Positions 16,638 through 24,599 of a stretch of 64,000 nt of DNA are shown here, piece by piece. Both the position numbers and the translations under genes were made by a program. Source of the DNA: Pseudobdellovibrionaceae bacterium (lineage in GTDB: Bacteria > Bdellovibrionota > Bdellovibrionia > Bdellovibrionales > Bdellovibrionaceae). The notes beneath the pieces are model-generated. The model was not told the origin of the DNA, did not search any database, and was given only the letters and a program-made list of their open reading frames with translations. The stretch lies in the NCBI GenBank assembly GCA_030158485.1, contig JAOASS010000006.1, positions 1 through 64,000 of the forward strand, given 5' to 3'. Position 1 is the first letter of the stretch. Each line of letters opens with the position of its first letter.

Positions 16638-18026
16638 CTACAGGTCGTCTAGCTGTATAATATCCCCCATCTTGGGAATTATAACAGACTTCCAGCCGAG
16701 ATCAGTTTGAATACTGAACTTCAAAGCCTCGCTTGCTTCAAGTTCTCCGTGATTAATAATTGTTTTGAAAGGTTCTTTTCGCAACTTCTGCATAAGTGCA
16801 AGAAGTTCGTTTGAATCAGCGTGAGCAGAAAGACCTTCAATCGAATAAATTTGAGCCTGAATCGGTATAAGTTGATGATGAATTCGAATTCTATTGAGCC
16901 CTTCTTTAATCAGTCGCCCTTTTGTTCCATGAGCTTGAAAGCCGACAAATAAAACTCCACTTTTAGAGTCAGGAAGTTTGGCTTTGAGGTGGTGAAGAAC
17001 TCGTCCACCTTGAATCATCCCAGAGGCAGAAATAATGATTTTGGGTTCTGTCGATTGAGCCAGAAATCGGGATTCTTCAGGGTGTATAACAGGATTAAAA
17101 AAAGCAGTTTTGAGAGCCAGTTCGACTTCTGATCTATCAGCTGTTTTTCTAAGTTCAGACAGATTTTTTAAATAAACTGATGTCACTTCCTGTGCCATTG
17201 GGCTATCTAAATAAAATGGAATATTTCCAATTAGATTTTTCTTTTTAAGTCGATTGAGTATCAAGAGTAAGTCTTGAGTACGACCAACTGCAAAAGCTGG
17301 AATAATAAGGGTGCCTCCTCTGTTGCAGACTTCGTTTATGATATCTGCGAATTGACTTTCTACATTTTCATTTTTAAAGGATCTGTTCCCATAAGTGGAT
17401 TCAATCACGAGAGTATCTGTTTCAAAAAGGGGCTCGGGACCAGTCAAGACTTGAGAACGGTCACTTCCGATATCTCCTGTGAATGTTAAAATTTTTGATT
17501 GATTTCCATTCGTATACGAAATTTGCACATAAGAGCTTCCTAAAATATGTCCAGAAGGATTCAATCGGAAGCTGATAGCTTCGGTCAGTGGGATCCAAGT
17601 ATTCCAATCAGTCGATCGCACAAGTTCAAGACATCCAATTGCGTCTTGAGTGGTGTAGAGTGGAAAAGCGGGATCATGATGAGAGTATTTTGATTCATTC
17701 GCATACTTTGCGTCTTCTTCTTGAAGTTTTGCAGAGTCCATCAGCATCACTTTTAAAAGATCTCGCGTAGGTTTTGAGCAGTAGATTGGTTTTCGATAAC
17801 CTTGTTTGTAGAGTCGAGGTAAATAGCCACAATGATCAATATGTGCGTGAGTTATCAGAACACAATCTGACTTCAAGAGTTCAAGTTGTGGAATCCAATT
17901 GAGTTCTCTTAATTCTCTTGAGCCTTGGAAAAGGCCGCAGTCAACTAGTCCGATAAAGTGGTTGTGTTCAAATTGAATTCGGCTACCAGTGACGGTTTGA
18001 GCTGCTCCAAAAAATTTAAGTTTCAT
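16638..18026 (-). CDS. Beta-CASP metallo-beta-lactamase RNA nuclease-like protein
   Basis: 462 residues. The metal site HAHIDH is at about residues 60-65, with GDIGSD and the last His in SAHADS. The beta-CASP insert is shown by VIESTYGNR, IPAFAVGRTQDLL and SASGMIQGGR. The C-terminal RNA specificity motif contains INHGE. The family includes archaeal CPSF homologues and bacterial 5' exonucleases/endonucleases. AGAGGTT precedes the ATG. The 224-base upstream spacer is shared with the divergent CBS gene; I see no GG-N10-GC promoter on this strand. Confidence 0.9.
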   Translation of the reverse strand: MKLKFFGAAQTVTGSRIQFEHNHFIGLVDCGLFQGSRELRELNWIPQLELLKSDCVLITHAHIDHCGYLPRLYKQGYRKPIYCSKPTRDLLKVMLMDSAKLQEEDAKYANESKYSHHDPAFPLYTTQDAIGCLELVRSTDWNTWIPLTEAISFRLNPSGHILGSSYVQISYTNGNQSKILTFTGDIGSDRSQVLTGPEPLFETDTLVIESTYGNRSFKNENVESQFADIINEVCNRGGTLIIPAFAVGRTQDLLLILNRLKKKNLIGNIPFYLDSPMAQEVTSVYLKNLSELRKTADRSEVELALKTAFFNPVIHPEESRFLAQSTEPKIIISASGMIQGGRVLHHLKAKLPDSKSGVLFVGFQAHGTKGRLIKEGLNRIRIHHQLIPIQAQIYSIEGLSAHADSNELLALMQKLRKEPFKTIINHGELEASEALKFSIQTDLGWKSVIIPKMGDIIQLDDL

Positions 18027-18131
18027 TTGAACCTCTAGTTTTTTATTCTATGTTAAAAAATCATTCGTAAATCGAACATGTCATAATACAAATTTAAACT
18101 GGGACTTATTGTCACATAGTCAGATCGAAAA

Positions 18132-18150
18132 GATCTCCAGATTGTCCCAG
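18132..18150. promoter_or_regulatory. Weak enhancer-like half-site upstream of the CBS/Usp genes
   Basis: GATCTCCAGATTGTCCCAG matches the right half of the regional dyad (TTGTCTCAA versus TTGTCCCAG) but not the left. It ends 38 bases before the -24 GG of the element at 18188, the same spacing as the good sites. A second partial match, CTGGGACTTATTGTCACAT (13 of 19), is at 18099-18117. Confidence 0.4.
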
Positions 18151-18187
18151 AAAATCAAGTTAAGACTCATTCAATTGTGAACAACTT

Positions 18188-18203
18188 TGGCCGGAATATT
18201 GAA
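18188..18203 (+). promoter_or_regulatory. Sigma-54-like promoter of the CBS/Usp operon, atypical -12
   Basis: TGGCCGGAATATTGAA fits the -24 TGGC box and the -12 spacing, but the -12 has TTGA in place of TTGC. It is 48 bases before the CBS ATG, which is preceded by AAAGGAG. The altered -12 makes this a weak or doubtful promoter on its own. Confidence 0.4.
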
Positions 18204-18250
18204 TAGAGGATATTGAGAGTCCGGATAAACTGTCAATAAAGGAGTTCTGT

Positions 18251-18661
18251 ATGAATAAAGCTATCCCCGTCGTTCAAAAATATATGACCTATACACCTAA
18301 AAGTATTGGTTTTGATCGGCCACTTTCGCAAGCTATGAAGTTGATGAGTGATATGCAAATACGCCACTTGCCAGTTTTAAAAGCTGGTGAATTGATTGGA
18401 GTATTAACAGATCGAGATATTAAACTTGTCGCGAGTTTTGAAAACATAGATCCAGAAAAAGTCTTAGTTGAAGAAGCTTGTAGTTTTGATCCCTATTTTA
18501 CATCACCAGAAACACCACTCAGTGAAGTTGTCAGTTATATGGCAAGAAAAAAGTATGGATGTGCCGTCGTTATGGATAATGGTAAATTAGCCGGGATTTT
18601 GACTGAAACTGACGTTTACAACGCATTTGCAGAACTTCTTGAAACTCGATTGAAGCATTAA
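18251..18661 (+). CDS. CBS domain protein
   Basis: 136 residues made of two CBS repeats: YMTYTPKSIGFDRPLSQAMKLM...IRHLPVL...GVLTDRDIK and CSFDPYFTSPETPLSEVV...YGCAVVM...GILTETDV. CBS pairs bind adenosyl ligands (AMP, ATP, SAM) and act as energy sensors. With no attached effector domain it probably acts on a partner. A Usp gene follows after 12 bases, a common pairing in low-energy stress regulons. Confidence 0.9.
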   Translation: MNKAIPVVQKYMTYTPKSIGFDRPLSQAMKLMSDMQIRHLPVLKAGELIGVLTDRDIKLVASFENIDPEKVLVEEACSFDPYFTSPETPLSEVVSYMARKKYGCAVVMDNGKLAGILTETDVYNAFAELLETRLKH

Positions 18662-18673
18662 CTAGCAGAGGAT

Positions 18674-19687
18674 ATGAAAATCATGGAAAAATTGTCATTG
18701 CAAAATAAAAAGATAAAAAATAAAAAATTGATTATTCCGGCAGCTATGAAAATAGAGCCACTTATTTGGGCCATTGATACGGCAAAAATTGACGAGACTC
18801 AAATTAAAAAGTTTCATGATGTTTTGAAAAGTCTGAATTATCAAAGTGAAGATGTCATTCCGGTTACTCTCTTTTCCCCTTTTGATTTAGGGTGGGTTGT
18901 GCCTGCCGACCCGCAAATGAAAAAAAAAGCATTTGCTGAGATGAGCTCCAGCATAAAGGAAAAATGGGACAAGTTGTCCATTTCATTTAGTAAAGAAAGC
19001 TTGCTGATAATTGATTCAAATTCAATCAGAAATAAGGCTCAAGCTTTAATACAGTTTGCGTTAAGGAAGAAAGCAAAAATGATTTTAATTGGTTCGGGTG
19101 CTAAATCAAGATCGGACTTATTCGGCATAGGTAGTTTTTCAGAGACTTTGATTGCGATGTCACCGTTACCAGTCCTTGTAGTCGGTGAAAGTATTCAAGT
19201 GCCAACTCCAATATCTAAAATTTTGTTTCCAACAGATTTTTCAGAAGTTTCAAAATCAGCTTTTAAAAAAGTAGCTCGATTTGCTAAAAATTTTGATGCT
19301 CAAATTATTCTTTATCATTTTTTAGATTTAGATGCCGGTCCTATCGCTTATGGAGTTCCATGGGGTTATGAAATGAAGTGGCTTGAAGATTACTGGCGCG
19401 TGCAGGAGGAATCTAAAAAGGCCGAGGGTGCAGAGTGGAAAAACTGGGCATTGAGGCGCCAGATACGATGTGAATATAGATGCGATCGAAAATCAGGAGG
19501 TTTTCGCGAGCGTATTTTAGAAGTCGTAAAAGAAGAAAAAATTAATATCCTGACCGTCACTATCAAGCGAGGGCCCTTGGCTCAAGTTATTTTGGGTCGT
19601 CATGTCAGAGGTTTATTCGCAGATTCAACTTGTCCCGTGCTTGCGATTCACTCAAAAGCAGAAAAACTAGAACACTTAAGTCATTAG
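18674..19687 (+). CDS. Tandem universal stress protein (two Usp domains)
   Basis: 337 residues. Two Usp-like halves: one centred on AKMILIGSGAKSRSDLFGIGSFSETLIAMSPLPVLVVGE (read in two parts) and a second starting at KILFPTDFSEVSKSAFKKVARFA and ending near STCPVLAIHS. Typical ATP-binding Gly-x2-Gly-x9-Gly-Ser motifs are imperfect in the second half. ATG codons at 18674 and 18683 are both usable. Co-transcription with the CBS gene is likely. Function: general stress survival, mechanism unknown. Confidence 0.85.
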   Translation: MKIMEKLSLQNKKIKNKKLIIPAAMKIEPLIWAIDTAKIDETQIKKFHDVLKSLNYQSEDVIPVTLFSPFDLGWVVPADPQMKKKAFAEMSSSIKEKWDKLSISFSKESLLIIDSNSIRNKAQALIQFALRKKAKMILIGSGAKSRSDLFGIGSFSETLIAMSPLPVLVVGESIQVPTPISKILFPTDFSEVSKSAFKKVARFAKNFDAQIILYHFLDLDAGPIAYGVPWGYEMKWLEDYWRVQEESKKAEGAEWKNWALRRQIRCEYRCDRKSGGFRERILEVVKEEKINILTVTIKRGPLAQVILGRHVRGLFADSTCPVLAIHSKAEKLEHLSH

Positions 19688-19823
19688 ACAGCTTTATGGT
19701 TTGCAAATTCGCGTGGTTGCAGTCAGCTTCTGTTCTTGATGTTATAATTTTTTATTTAGTTTCAATTAAGGAATTGACTTTTAAGTTTAAAATGAGCCAT
19801 TTAGTCACGGATCAGTTTTGGAG

Positions 19824-19842
19824 TTGAGATATTATATCTCAA
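19824..19842. promoter_or_regulatory. 19-base enhancer dyad upstream of a secreted-protein operon
   Basis: TTGAGATATTATATCTCAA is a perfect palindrome of the same length and half-site (TTGAG...CTCAA) as the dyads at 13633 and 14834. It ends 37 bases before the -24 GG of a sigma-54 promoter, one base different from the 36 at 14834. Confidence 0.75.
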
Positions 19843-19878
19843 AAATATTTTCAGAAGAAGCTGGCTCATTAATTAAGT

Positions 19879-19894
19879 TGGTCCACTAATTGCT
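19879..19894 (+). promoter_or_regulatory. Sigma-54 promoter of the 19.9-22.1 kb secreted-protein operon
   Basis: TGGTCCACTAATTGCT has GG and GC separated by 10 bases and a full TTGCT -12 box. Transcription would start near 19905. The dyad at 19824-19842 lies just upstream. Confidence 0.8.
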
Positions 19895-19951
19895 GGTACT
19901 TATATTCATTGGACATTGATGTCCGCAAAACAAAACACATTCGGGGGAATG

Positions 19952-20365
19952 ATGAAAAATGTAAATTCTGTTAAAAAAGTAGCTTCTTTAATTTTGGTTG
20001 TATGGGGCTTGTTCGGAAGCCTCGCGACTGCAAATAATTCTCAACCACAAACAAAAGAAGTTGTCGTTGGAATCAACGATGTTTTTGTTCCTGGTGGTTT
20101 TGATTCAGAAGCTGATGCTTATGTTGTTGTGAATGGAATTTTTCCCAATGGATGTTACCGTTGGAGTGGTGCAGAAGTAACTCATGTTGATCAATTCAGT
20201 CATGAAGTAAAGTCCAAAGCTCTTGTCAGCCAAGGCATGTGTATTATGGTTCTGATTCCCTTTACAAAAGATGTGCGTTTAGGAAAAATGGCAAGTGGCG
20301 AACATAAGCTTAAATTTTTGAACGGCGATGGTACATACCTTGAAAAGACAATGAAAGTAGAATAG
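19952..20365 (+). CDS. Small exported protein, unknown function
   Basis: 137 residues from the second of two adjacent ATGs (19949, 19952) behind GGGGGA; the longer frame from 19916 has no ribosome site. A signal peptide (KKVASLILVVWGLFGSLATA) is followed by a ~115-residue mature domain of beta character with two Cys (NGCYRWSG, GMCIMVL) that may form a disulfide. No family recognised. First gene after a sigma-54 promoter and 2 bases before the metalloprotease-like gene. Confidence 0.65.
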   Translation: MKNVNSVKKVASLILVVWGLFGSLATANNSQPQTKEVVVGINDVFVPGGFDSEADAYVVVNGIFPNGCYRWSGAEVTHVDQFSHEVKSKALVSQGMCIMVLIPFTKDVRLGKMASGEHKLKFLNGDGTYLEKTMKVE

Positions 20366-20367
20366 CC

Positions 20368-21711
20368 ATGAGAAACCTGAAGTTGATTTCAATTGGACTG
20401 TTACCTTTTTTAATCAGCTGTTCAGAAGAGTTGAATTTAGAAAACTTTAGGTGGAGTCAGCCAAGTAAGTCACCACCTTACAAAATGAATCTTGAAGCCC
20501 GCAGTGTTGAACTGCGGGCGGGTTCAAAAAGTATCATTTTTGAAAAACAATATATAAACCAAGCTGAAGTTGAAGATTCTTTCTATAAAAGAATCACAGG
20601 ATCTCAAGTCGAATTTATTTCTTCAAATTGGATTTACGATATTCCGATTGCAACTCGAATTAAAATTTTTTATATGAAAGCTCAAATTCCGATTCTTGAA
20701 AAAAGATTTAGAAATATTTATGCTCAATACAAAGAATTTAATTTATATGAAAAACCTCGGGTGATTATTCGAAATGAAAAAATCCGGTGGAACTTTATTC
20801 TTGAATCTAAAATTGGTCAGCTATTGGGAGTTTATTTAGACGATCAGTTTAAGATAACAGAAGTTCGAAAGCTGGGATCTGAATTCCAATCCTCTACTGC
20901 TAAATTGTTTCCTCAAGGGCCTCTTAAAAGTTCTTTGCAAGAAGTTTTGTTACAAGATTTATCAGGAAATACAACATTATCAACTCCTCAGATGAGGGTT
21001 ATATCTCAATCTCATGAGAAAGCTTATTCAGAAGATTCTCAGTTTTTTTATCCTGTCAATGACAGGCGTTTTGAACAAGTTCAAGTCTACTATTATATTT
21101 CTAAAATGCTAAACTGGTGTAAAAGTGAACTGAGTTTTACTATTCCGTTTTTTTTGGATGTTGAAACTTCTATCGGCTATCCTGAAAAAACAAATACAGC
21201 TTTTTATTACCGGCAAAAAATTCGACTTGGAGATGGCGATGACGTCGTATTTTCACACATCGCACTTGATCCTTCTGTCGTGATTCATGAATCTTTCCAT
21301 GCTGTTATTGAAGCTGTTTCAAGACTTCCTTATCAAAATGAAGGAGGTTCATTAAACGAAGGGTTTGCAGATTTTTTTACAGCTGTTTTGCTTGAAAGTC
21401 CTATAATGGGTGAAGTGTCTTATAAAAAGGCGCCGTTCAAACGAACTGTCCAAAATAACCTAGGTCTAGGCAGTAAAAGCGGCAATCTTTACTCTGATTC
21501 TGGAATTATATCAGGACTGTTTTGGTCATTTTATTCCGAATTAGGAAAAGAAACTGGGATCAAAATTGCGTGGGAAGTGCTTTTGAGAATGTCTCCACAA
21601 TCAAATTTTAAAGATTTTGAATTTGAATTAAATGAAATTTTAAAAAACCTAACAATTCAAGATCAATTAAGCGCTCGTGAAATTATGAAAAATCGTGGAT
21701 GGGTTTATTAA
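20368..21711 (+). CDS. Lipoprotein zinc metalloprotease-like protein
   Basis: 447 residues. Lipobox LISC|S with Cys18. The zinc motif HESFH (His307-His311) is followed 19 residues later by NEGFADFF (330-337), whose Glu would be the third ligand, the gluzincin arrangement seen in thermolysin/M36-like peptidases. The ~300-residue N-terminal part is not recognised and could be a propeptide-like or binding region. Starts 2 bases after the previous gene. Probably acts in the periplasm or on the outer surface. Confidence 0.75.
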   Translation: MRNLKLISIGLLPFLISCSEELNLENFRWSQPSKSPPYKMNLEARSVELRAGSKSIIFEKQYINQAEVEDSFYKRITGSQVEFISSNWIYDIPIATRIKIFYMKAQIPILEKRFRNIYAQYKEFNLYEKPRVIIRNEKIRWNFILESKIGQLLGVYLDDQFKITEVRKLGSEFQSSTAKLFPQGPLKSSLQEVLLQDLSGNTTLSTPQMRVISQSHEKAYSEDSQFFYPVNDRRFEQVQVYYYISKMLNWCKSELSFTIPFFLDVETSIGYPEKTNTAFYYRQKIRLGDGDDVVFSHIALDPSVVIHESFHAVIEAVSRLPYQNEGGSLNEGFADFFTAVLLESPIMGEVSYKKAPFKRTVQNNLGLGSKSGNLYSDSGIISGLFWSFYSELGKETGIKIAWEVLLRMSPQSNFKDFEFELNEILKNLTIQDQLSAREIMKNRGWVY

Positions 21712-21712
21712 A

Positions 21713-22141
21713 GTGAAGTTTTCATTTAGAAAAAGGATGCTCATTATTTTAGGATTCACTCAAATTTCTTACGGAATGAATCCTGTTGGACATTGGAAAT
21801 TTAGTGAAATGATTTATCAAGGACAGACGATTTCGATTCCGAATCCAGATCTTAATCTTGTCTGGACTTTTTTTAGTAATGGTACAGAACGGCTTTATTG
21901 GGATCGAGGAACTCCTGATTTTTGTGAAAGATGGTCTCATTACACGATTGATCAGAATCAACTCACAACGGAAGTTTTTGCTTTAAATCCAAAAAATTCG
22001 TCAGAATGTGGAAAAGATCCCGATATGCAAGTTGGTAAAATATCAAAAGTTAAATTAGAAATTTTCGAAACAAAGATCTATCTCTATTTTCAATTGAGTG
22101 ACGAGCAACTCATTTATGTATTAAAAAAGCAAAATCTGTAA
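21713..22141 (+). CDS. Small exported protein, unknown function
   Basis: 142 residues from GTG 21713, one base after the metalloprotease stop; the frame opens further upstream at 21695, and ATG 21737 is another option. A short signal-like segment (MLIILGFTQISYG) precedes a compact domain that opens with GHWKFSEMIYQG and GTERLYWDRG, a pattern like lipocalin-type domains with W and G residues. Four Cys are present. Third gene of the operon behind the 19.88 kb promoter. Confidence 0.6.
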   Translation: MKFSFRKRMLIILGFTQISYGMNPVGHWKFSEMIYQGQTISIPNPDLNLVWTFFSNGTERLYWDRGTPDFCERWSHYTIDQNQLTTEVFALNPKNSSECGKDPDMQVGKISKVKLEIFETKIYLYFQLSDEQLIYVLKKQNL

Positions 22142-22283
22142 GATGAGGCTCTTTTTTCATTAAAAAATTCAATTTTTTAGTTATTTAAACTCAAAATTAA
22201 AATAACAGGACTTTTTTTCAAATAAGACATGGCCTAACATAATAGGCAGAGATTGTTTATTTGTTTATAAGGAAAGAAGGCCT

Positions 22284-22976
22284 ATGAATTTTCTTGTGAG
22301 TCTTATGGTTTCGTTATCGAGTCCTGAAATTGGAAAAGTAATTGGAAATAATGATTGGGTTCAAGTTAACGCTAGTGCGTCAAATATTCCAGTTGAGTAT
22401 CAAAAATTAGTCGATGCCTTCGGTCGAACAAATTTTGGATGCACAGTCACCCATATTGGAAATGGGTATGCACTGTCAGCGGGGCATTGTTTTGATGCAA
22501 CTGAAGCAATTGAAACAAATCAAAGTTGTAGCTTTGTCAGTGTCGACTGGGGCTATCGCTATGGGAAAGAAACAATTTTAAATACAAAATGTGAAATAAT
22601 AGTTGCGATGCAAAACACAAAAGACTCTGATTTTGCATTATTAAAAATGAAGAATTATCCAGATATTTCAATTAAACCTGATTTAGATAATGAAGTCTAT
22701 TCAGGGTCACTGATGACAATTTTTTCCCATCCAGATGGCCAACCACTCAATTGGTCACAGTACTGCCTTATTGAATCACAAGTTCATCCACCGATTCCAG
22801 CAGAATTCCTTCAGTATGCTTGTGATACATCCGGAGGCAGCAGCGGAGCCGTGCTTTTGAATCCTGATACCCTTAAAGTTATGGGAATTCACAAAGGTGG
22901 AGAAATTAATATGAACTATGGGACTCGTATTCTAGGTACTCCACTTGAGGCGATATTAATTCAACTTGGTTTTTAA
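22284..22976 (+). CDS. Trypsin-like serine protease
   Basis: 230 residues. Catalytic triad visible as His68 (ALSAGHCF), Asp116 (DSDFALLKM) and Ser187 (DTSGGSSGAVLL). Cys residues around the histidine and before the serine fit S1/V8-type secreted proteases. The N-terminus is only weakly hydrophobic (FLVSLMVSLSS), so export is probable but not certain. AAGGAAAG lies before the ATG. Its stop overlaps the convergent host-attachment gene by 4 bases. No sigma-54 promoter was seen in its own leader. Confidence 0.85.
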   Translation: MNFLVSLMVSLSSPEIGKVIGNNDWVQVNASASNIPVEYQKLVDAFGRTNFGCTVTHIGNGYALSAGHCFDATEAIETNQSCSFVSVDWGYRYGKETILNTKCEIIVAMQNTKDSDFALLKMKNYPDISIKPDLDNEVYSGSLMTIFSHPDGQPLNWSQYCLIESQVHPPIPAEFLQYACDTSGGSSGAVLLNPDTLKVMGIHKGGEINMNYGTRILGTPLEAILIQLGF

Positions 22977-23413
22977 GCTAATAAATATTGAACTAATTTT
23001 ATTTTGGGAGTCTTAAGTAAATCTTTTTTTTTCCATTCTTTGACTGTGTGGCTGATTTTTGGATCTAGCGAAGCTCGTAACAATCCTAAAAAATGAGGTT
23101 CAGCGACAACGCTTAATGTTTCAAAATTTTTTAAACGGTAATCTTCGTTTAAAGCAACAGCAATTTTTTTTGCAAATTGAAGAGCTGCGACTTGATGTGG
23201 TTCTTTTCTTGTTTTCTGAGAAAAGTAGACTGTACCAGTCCGACCAATGGATTTTATGCCTTTTCCAGCCCGTTTTTTAACAAGCGCTTTGTTTCTTTCT
23301 CGACCCAAAGGATTGTCAAACTCTCGGACCTGCTTAATTTTTTTTCTATCAGAAGTTTCAGTGAAAATTTTCACTGTTTTTTGACTTGCCACCACATACC
23401 AATGTCCAAACAT
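22973..23413 (-). CDS. Host-attachment (baeRF-like) family protein
   Basis: 146 residues. WYVVASQKTVKIFTETSDRKKI at the N-terminus (shown in part), the basic glycine region KRAGKGIKSIGRTG, HQVAALQFAKKIA and VVAEPHFLGLLRASLDP match the bacterial 'protein required for attachment to host cells' / eRF1-like family. Despite the name these are widespread and their biochemical role is unclear. It has its own sigma-54 promoter and shares an enhancer with the divergent BON gene. Confidence 0.85.
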   Translation of the reverse strand: MFGHWYVVASQKTVKIFTETSDRKKIKQVREFDNPLGRERNKALVKKRAGKGIKSIGRTGTVYFSQKTRKEPHQVAALQFAKKIAVALNEDYRLKNFETLSVVAEPHFLGLLRASLDPKISHTVKEWKKKDLLKTPKIKLVQYLLA

Positions 23414-23466
23414 TATTTCCTCTTTTGTGTGATAACGAATTTTCTATTTTTTACAAGTAAATCTGT

Positions 23467-23482
23467 AGCAATCTTTGTACCG
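23467..23482 (-). promoter_or_regulatory. Sigma-54 promoter of the host-attachment-family gene
   Basis: On the minus strand CGGTACAAAGATTGCT has GG and GC 10 bases apart and a full TTGCT -12. Transcription would start near 23456, about 43 bases before the ATG. The dyad at 23523 lies about 41 bases upstream. Confidence 0.72.
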
Positions 23483-23522
23483 ATATAAATTTGTGCAGTG
23501 GTAAAAATATTTTTGAAAATTG

Positions 23523-23541
23523 ATGAGTCAAATTATCTCTG
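23523..23541. promoter_or_regulatory. Shared enhancer dyad between divergent sigma-54 promoters
   Basis: ATGAGTCAAATTATCTCTG matches 13 of 19 bases of the regional dyad and keeps the GAGTC and TCTC cores. It lies about 41 bases from the minus-strand promoter (23467-23482) and 58 from the plus-strand one (23599-23614), so one bound activator could serve both genes. Confidence 0.6.
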
Positions 23542-23598
23542 TTTTAAATCAAAAGATATCAGTTTTGGTATAAGTTTAACCATTATCCCTTATTATAA

Positions 23599-23614
23599 TG
23601 GCCTGAATACTGCA
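23599..23614 (+). promoter_or_regulatory. Sigma-54 promoter of the BON gene
   Basis: TGGCCTGAATACTGCA has the TGGC -24 box and CTGCA -12 box with GG-N10-GC spacing. The predicted start is near 23625, and AGGAGAAGGAA precedes the BON ATG at 23672. Confidence 0.78.
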
Positions 23615-23671
23615 TTTGTTTGTGAATGAAATAAAATAGTATTTTTAATTTTAGTATATGAGGAGAAGGAA

Positions 23672-24328
23672 ATGAAAACAGATTCAAAAATTCAAAGTGA
23701 CGTTATGCAGGAGTTAAAATGGGATCCAAGTCTGACACATGAACATATTGGGGTATCAGTCCAAGATGGCATCGTGACACTTTCTGGAACAATTCCAAGC
23801 TATATAGAAAAATCAGCTGCAGAAAGAGCAGCTCAGCGGGTAGCAGGAGTTAAAGCTGTTGTTGAAAAAATTGAAGTTAAATTACCAGGCGTATACGTCC
23901 GAGATGACCAAGAAATAGCAAAAACAATTGTGAATCAATTTAAATGGAATGTGCAAGTTCCCGAAGAGCAGATCAAAGCCAGTGTTGAAAATGGATGGGT
24001 TGAACTGATGGGAGAAGTCGAGTGGGACTATCAAAGAACTGCAGCTGAAAGTTGCGCCCGAGGCCTTACAGGAGTTCAAGGTGTGATCAATAGTATTACA
24101 ATCAAATCAAAGAAAATACAGCCTGAAGTGGTAAAGCAAAAAATTGAAGAAGCTTTGAAAAGAGAAGCAGAGCGTGAAGCAAGACGTATTTCCGTTGAAG
24201 TTCGTGGAAGCAAAGTAATTCTTTCTGGGCAAGTTCATTCATTTACAGAAATGAATGATGCAAAATGGGCAGCCTGGAGTGCTCCTGGAGTGACAAGCAT
24301 TGAAAATAATCTTCACGTTAAAAACTAA
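23672..24328 (+). CDS. BON domain protein with three BON repeats
   Basis: 218 residues, three consecutive BON units of about 70 residues, each with the pattern of a V-x-[VL]-x-[DN]-G-x-[VI]-x-L-x-G strand: VSVQDGIVTLSGTIPS, ASVENGWVELMGEVEW and VEVRGSKVILSGQVHS. BON domains bind lipids or surfaces (OsmY-like), but no signal peptide is visible here, so it may be cytoplasmic. Driven by its own sigma-54 promoter. A large hairpin terminates the transcript downstream. Confidence 0.9.
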   Translation: MKTDSKIQSDVMQELKWDPSLTHEHIGVSVQDGIVTLSGTIPSYIEKSAAERAAQRVAGVKAVVEKIEVKLPGVYVRDDQEIAKTIVNQFKWNVQVPEEQIKASVENGWVELMGEVEWDYQRTAAESCARGLTGVQGVINSITIKSKKIQPEVVKQKIEEALKREAEREARRISVEVRGSKVILSGQVHSFTEMNDAKWAAWSAPGVTSIENNLHVKN

Positions 24329-24380
24329 CGAGTTTATTTTAATAAAGTTCATAGGAAAAAAAGTCTAGTTCATAAAATTA

Positions 24381-24429
24381 AAAGGTCGAACTAAAATTAT
24401 TTTAAATTGATAATTTGAGTTCGACCTTT
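24381..24429. terminator. Hairpin after the BON gene, likely terminator
   Basis: AAAGGTCGAACT and its perfect complement AGTTCGACCTTT enclose a 25-base A/T-rich loop. It is 52 bases past the BON stop. There is no long T run on the plus strand, so termination efficiency is uncertain. Confidence 0.55.
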
Positions 24430-24583
24430 GTGCATTTTAGATTCATAAAAAATAGATCTTAAATTTTAGGTGAAGAATAAAAGTATTTGGGGCACATGAG
24501 GCTATTTTTTCCCAAAAATGCTTCATAAAAAGTGAAAGTCCTAATTAGAACAAATAAAAACGACTATCAAATAGTTTTGATGG

Positions 24584-24599
24584 TGGCACAGAAACTGCT
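24584..24599 (+). promoter_or_regulatory. Near-consensus sigma-54 promoter with no protein gene downstream
   Basis: TGGCACAGAAACTGCT is the closest match in the window to the consensus TGGCAC-N5-TTGC; GG and GC are 10 bases apart. Transcription would begin near 24610, directly at the start of a long non-coding structured stretch. An enhancer match is poor (ATGAGGCTATTTTTTCCCA at 24496-24514, 11 of 19, about 70 bases upstream). Confidence 0.75.

Noticed and set aside
24488-24503. Second GG-N10-GC match (TGGGGCACATGAGGCT) upstream of the large RNA
   Set aside because: Poor -12 box and it overlaps the weak enhancer-like match; the promoter at 24584 is far better.
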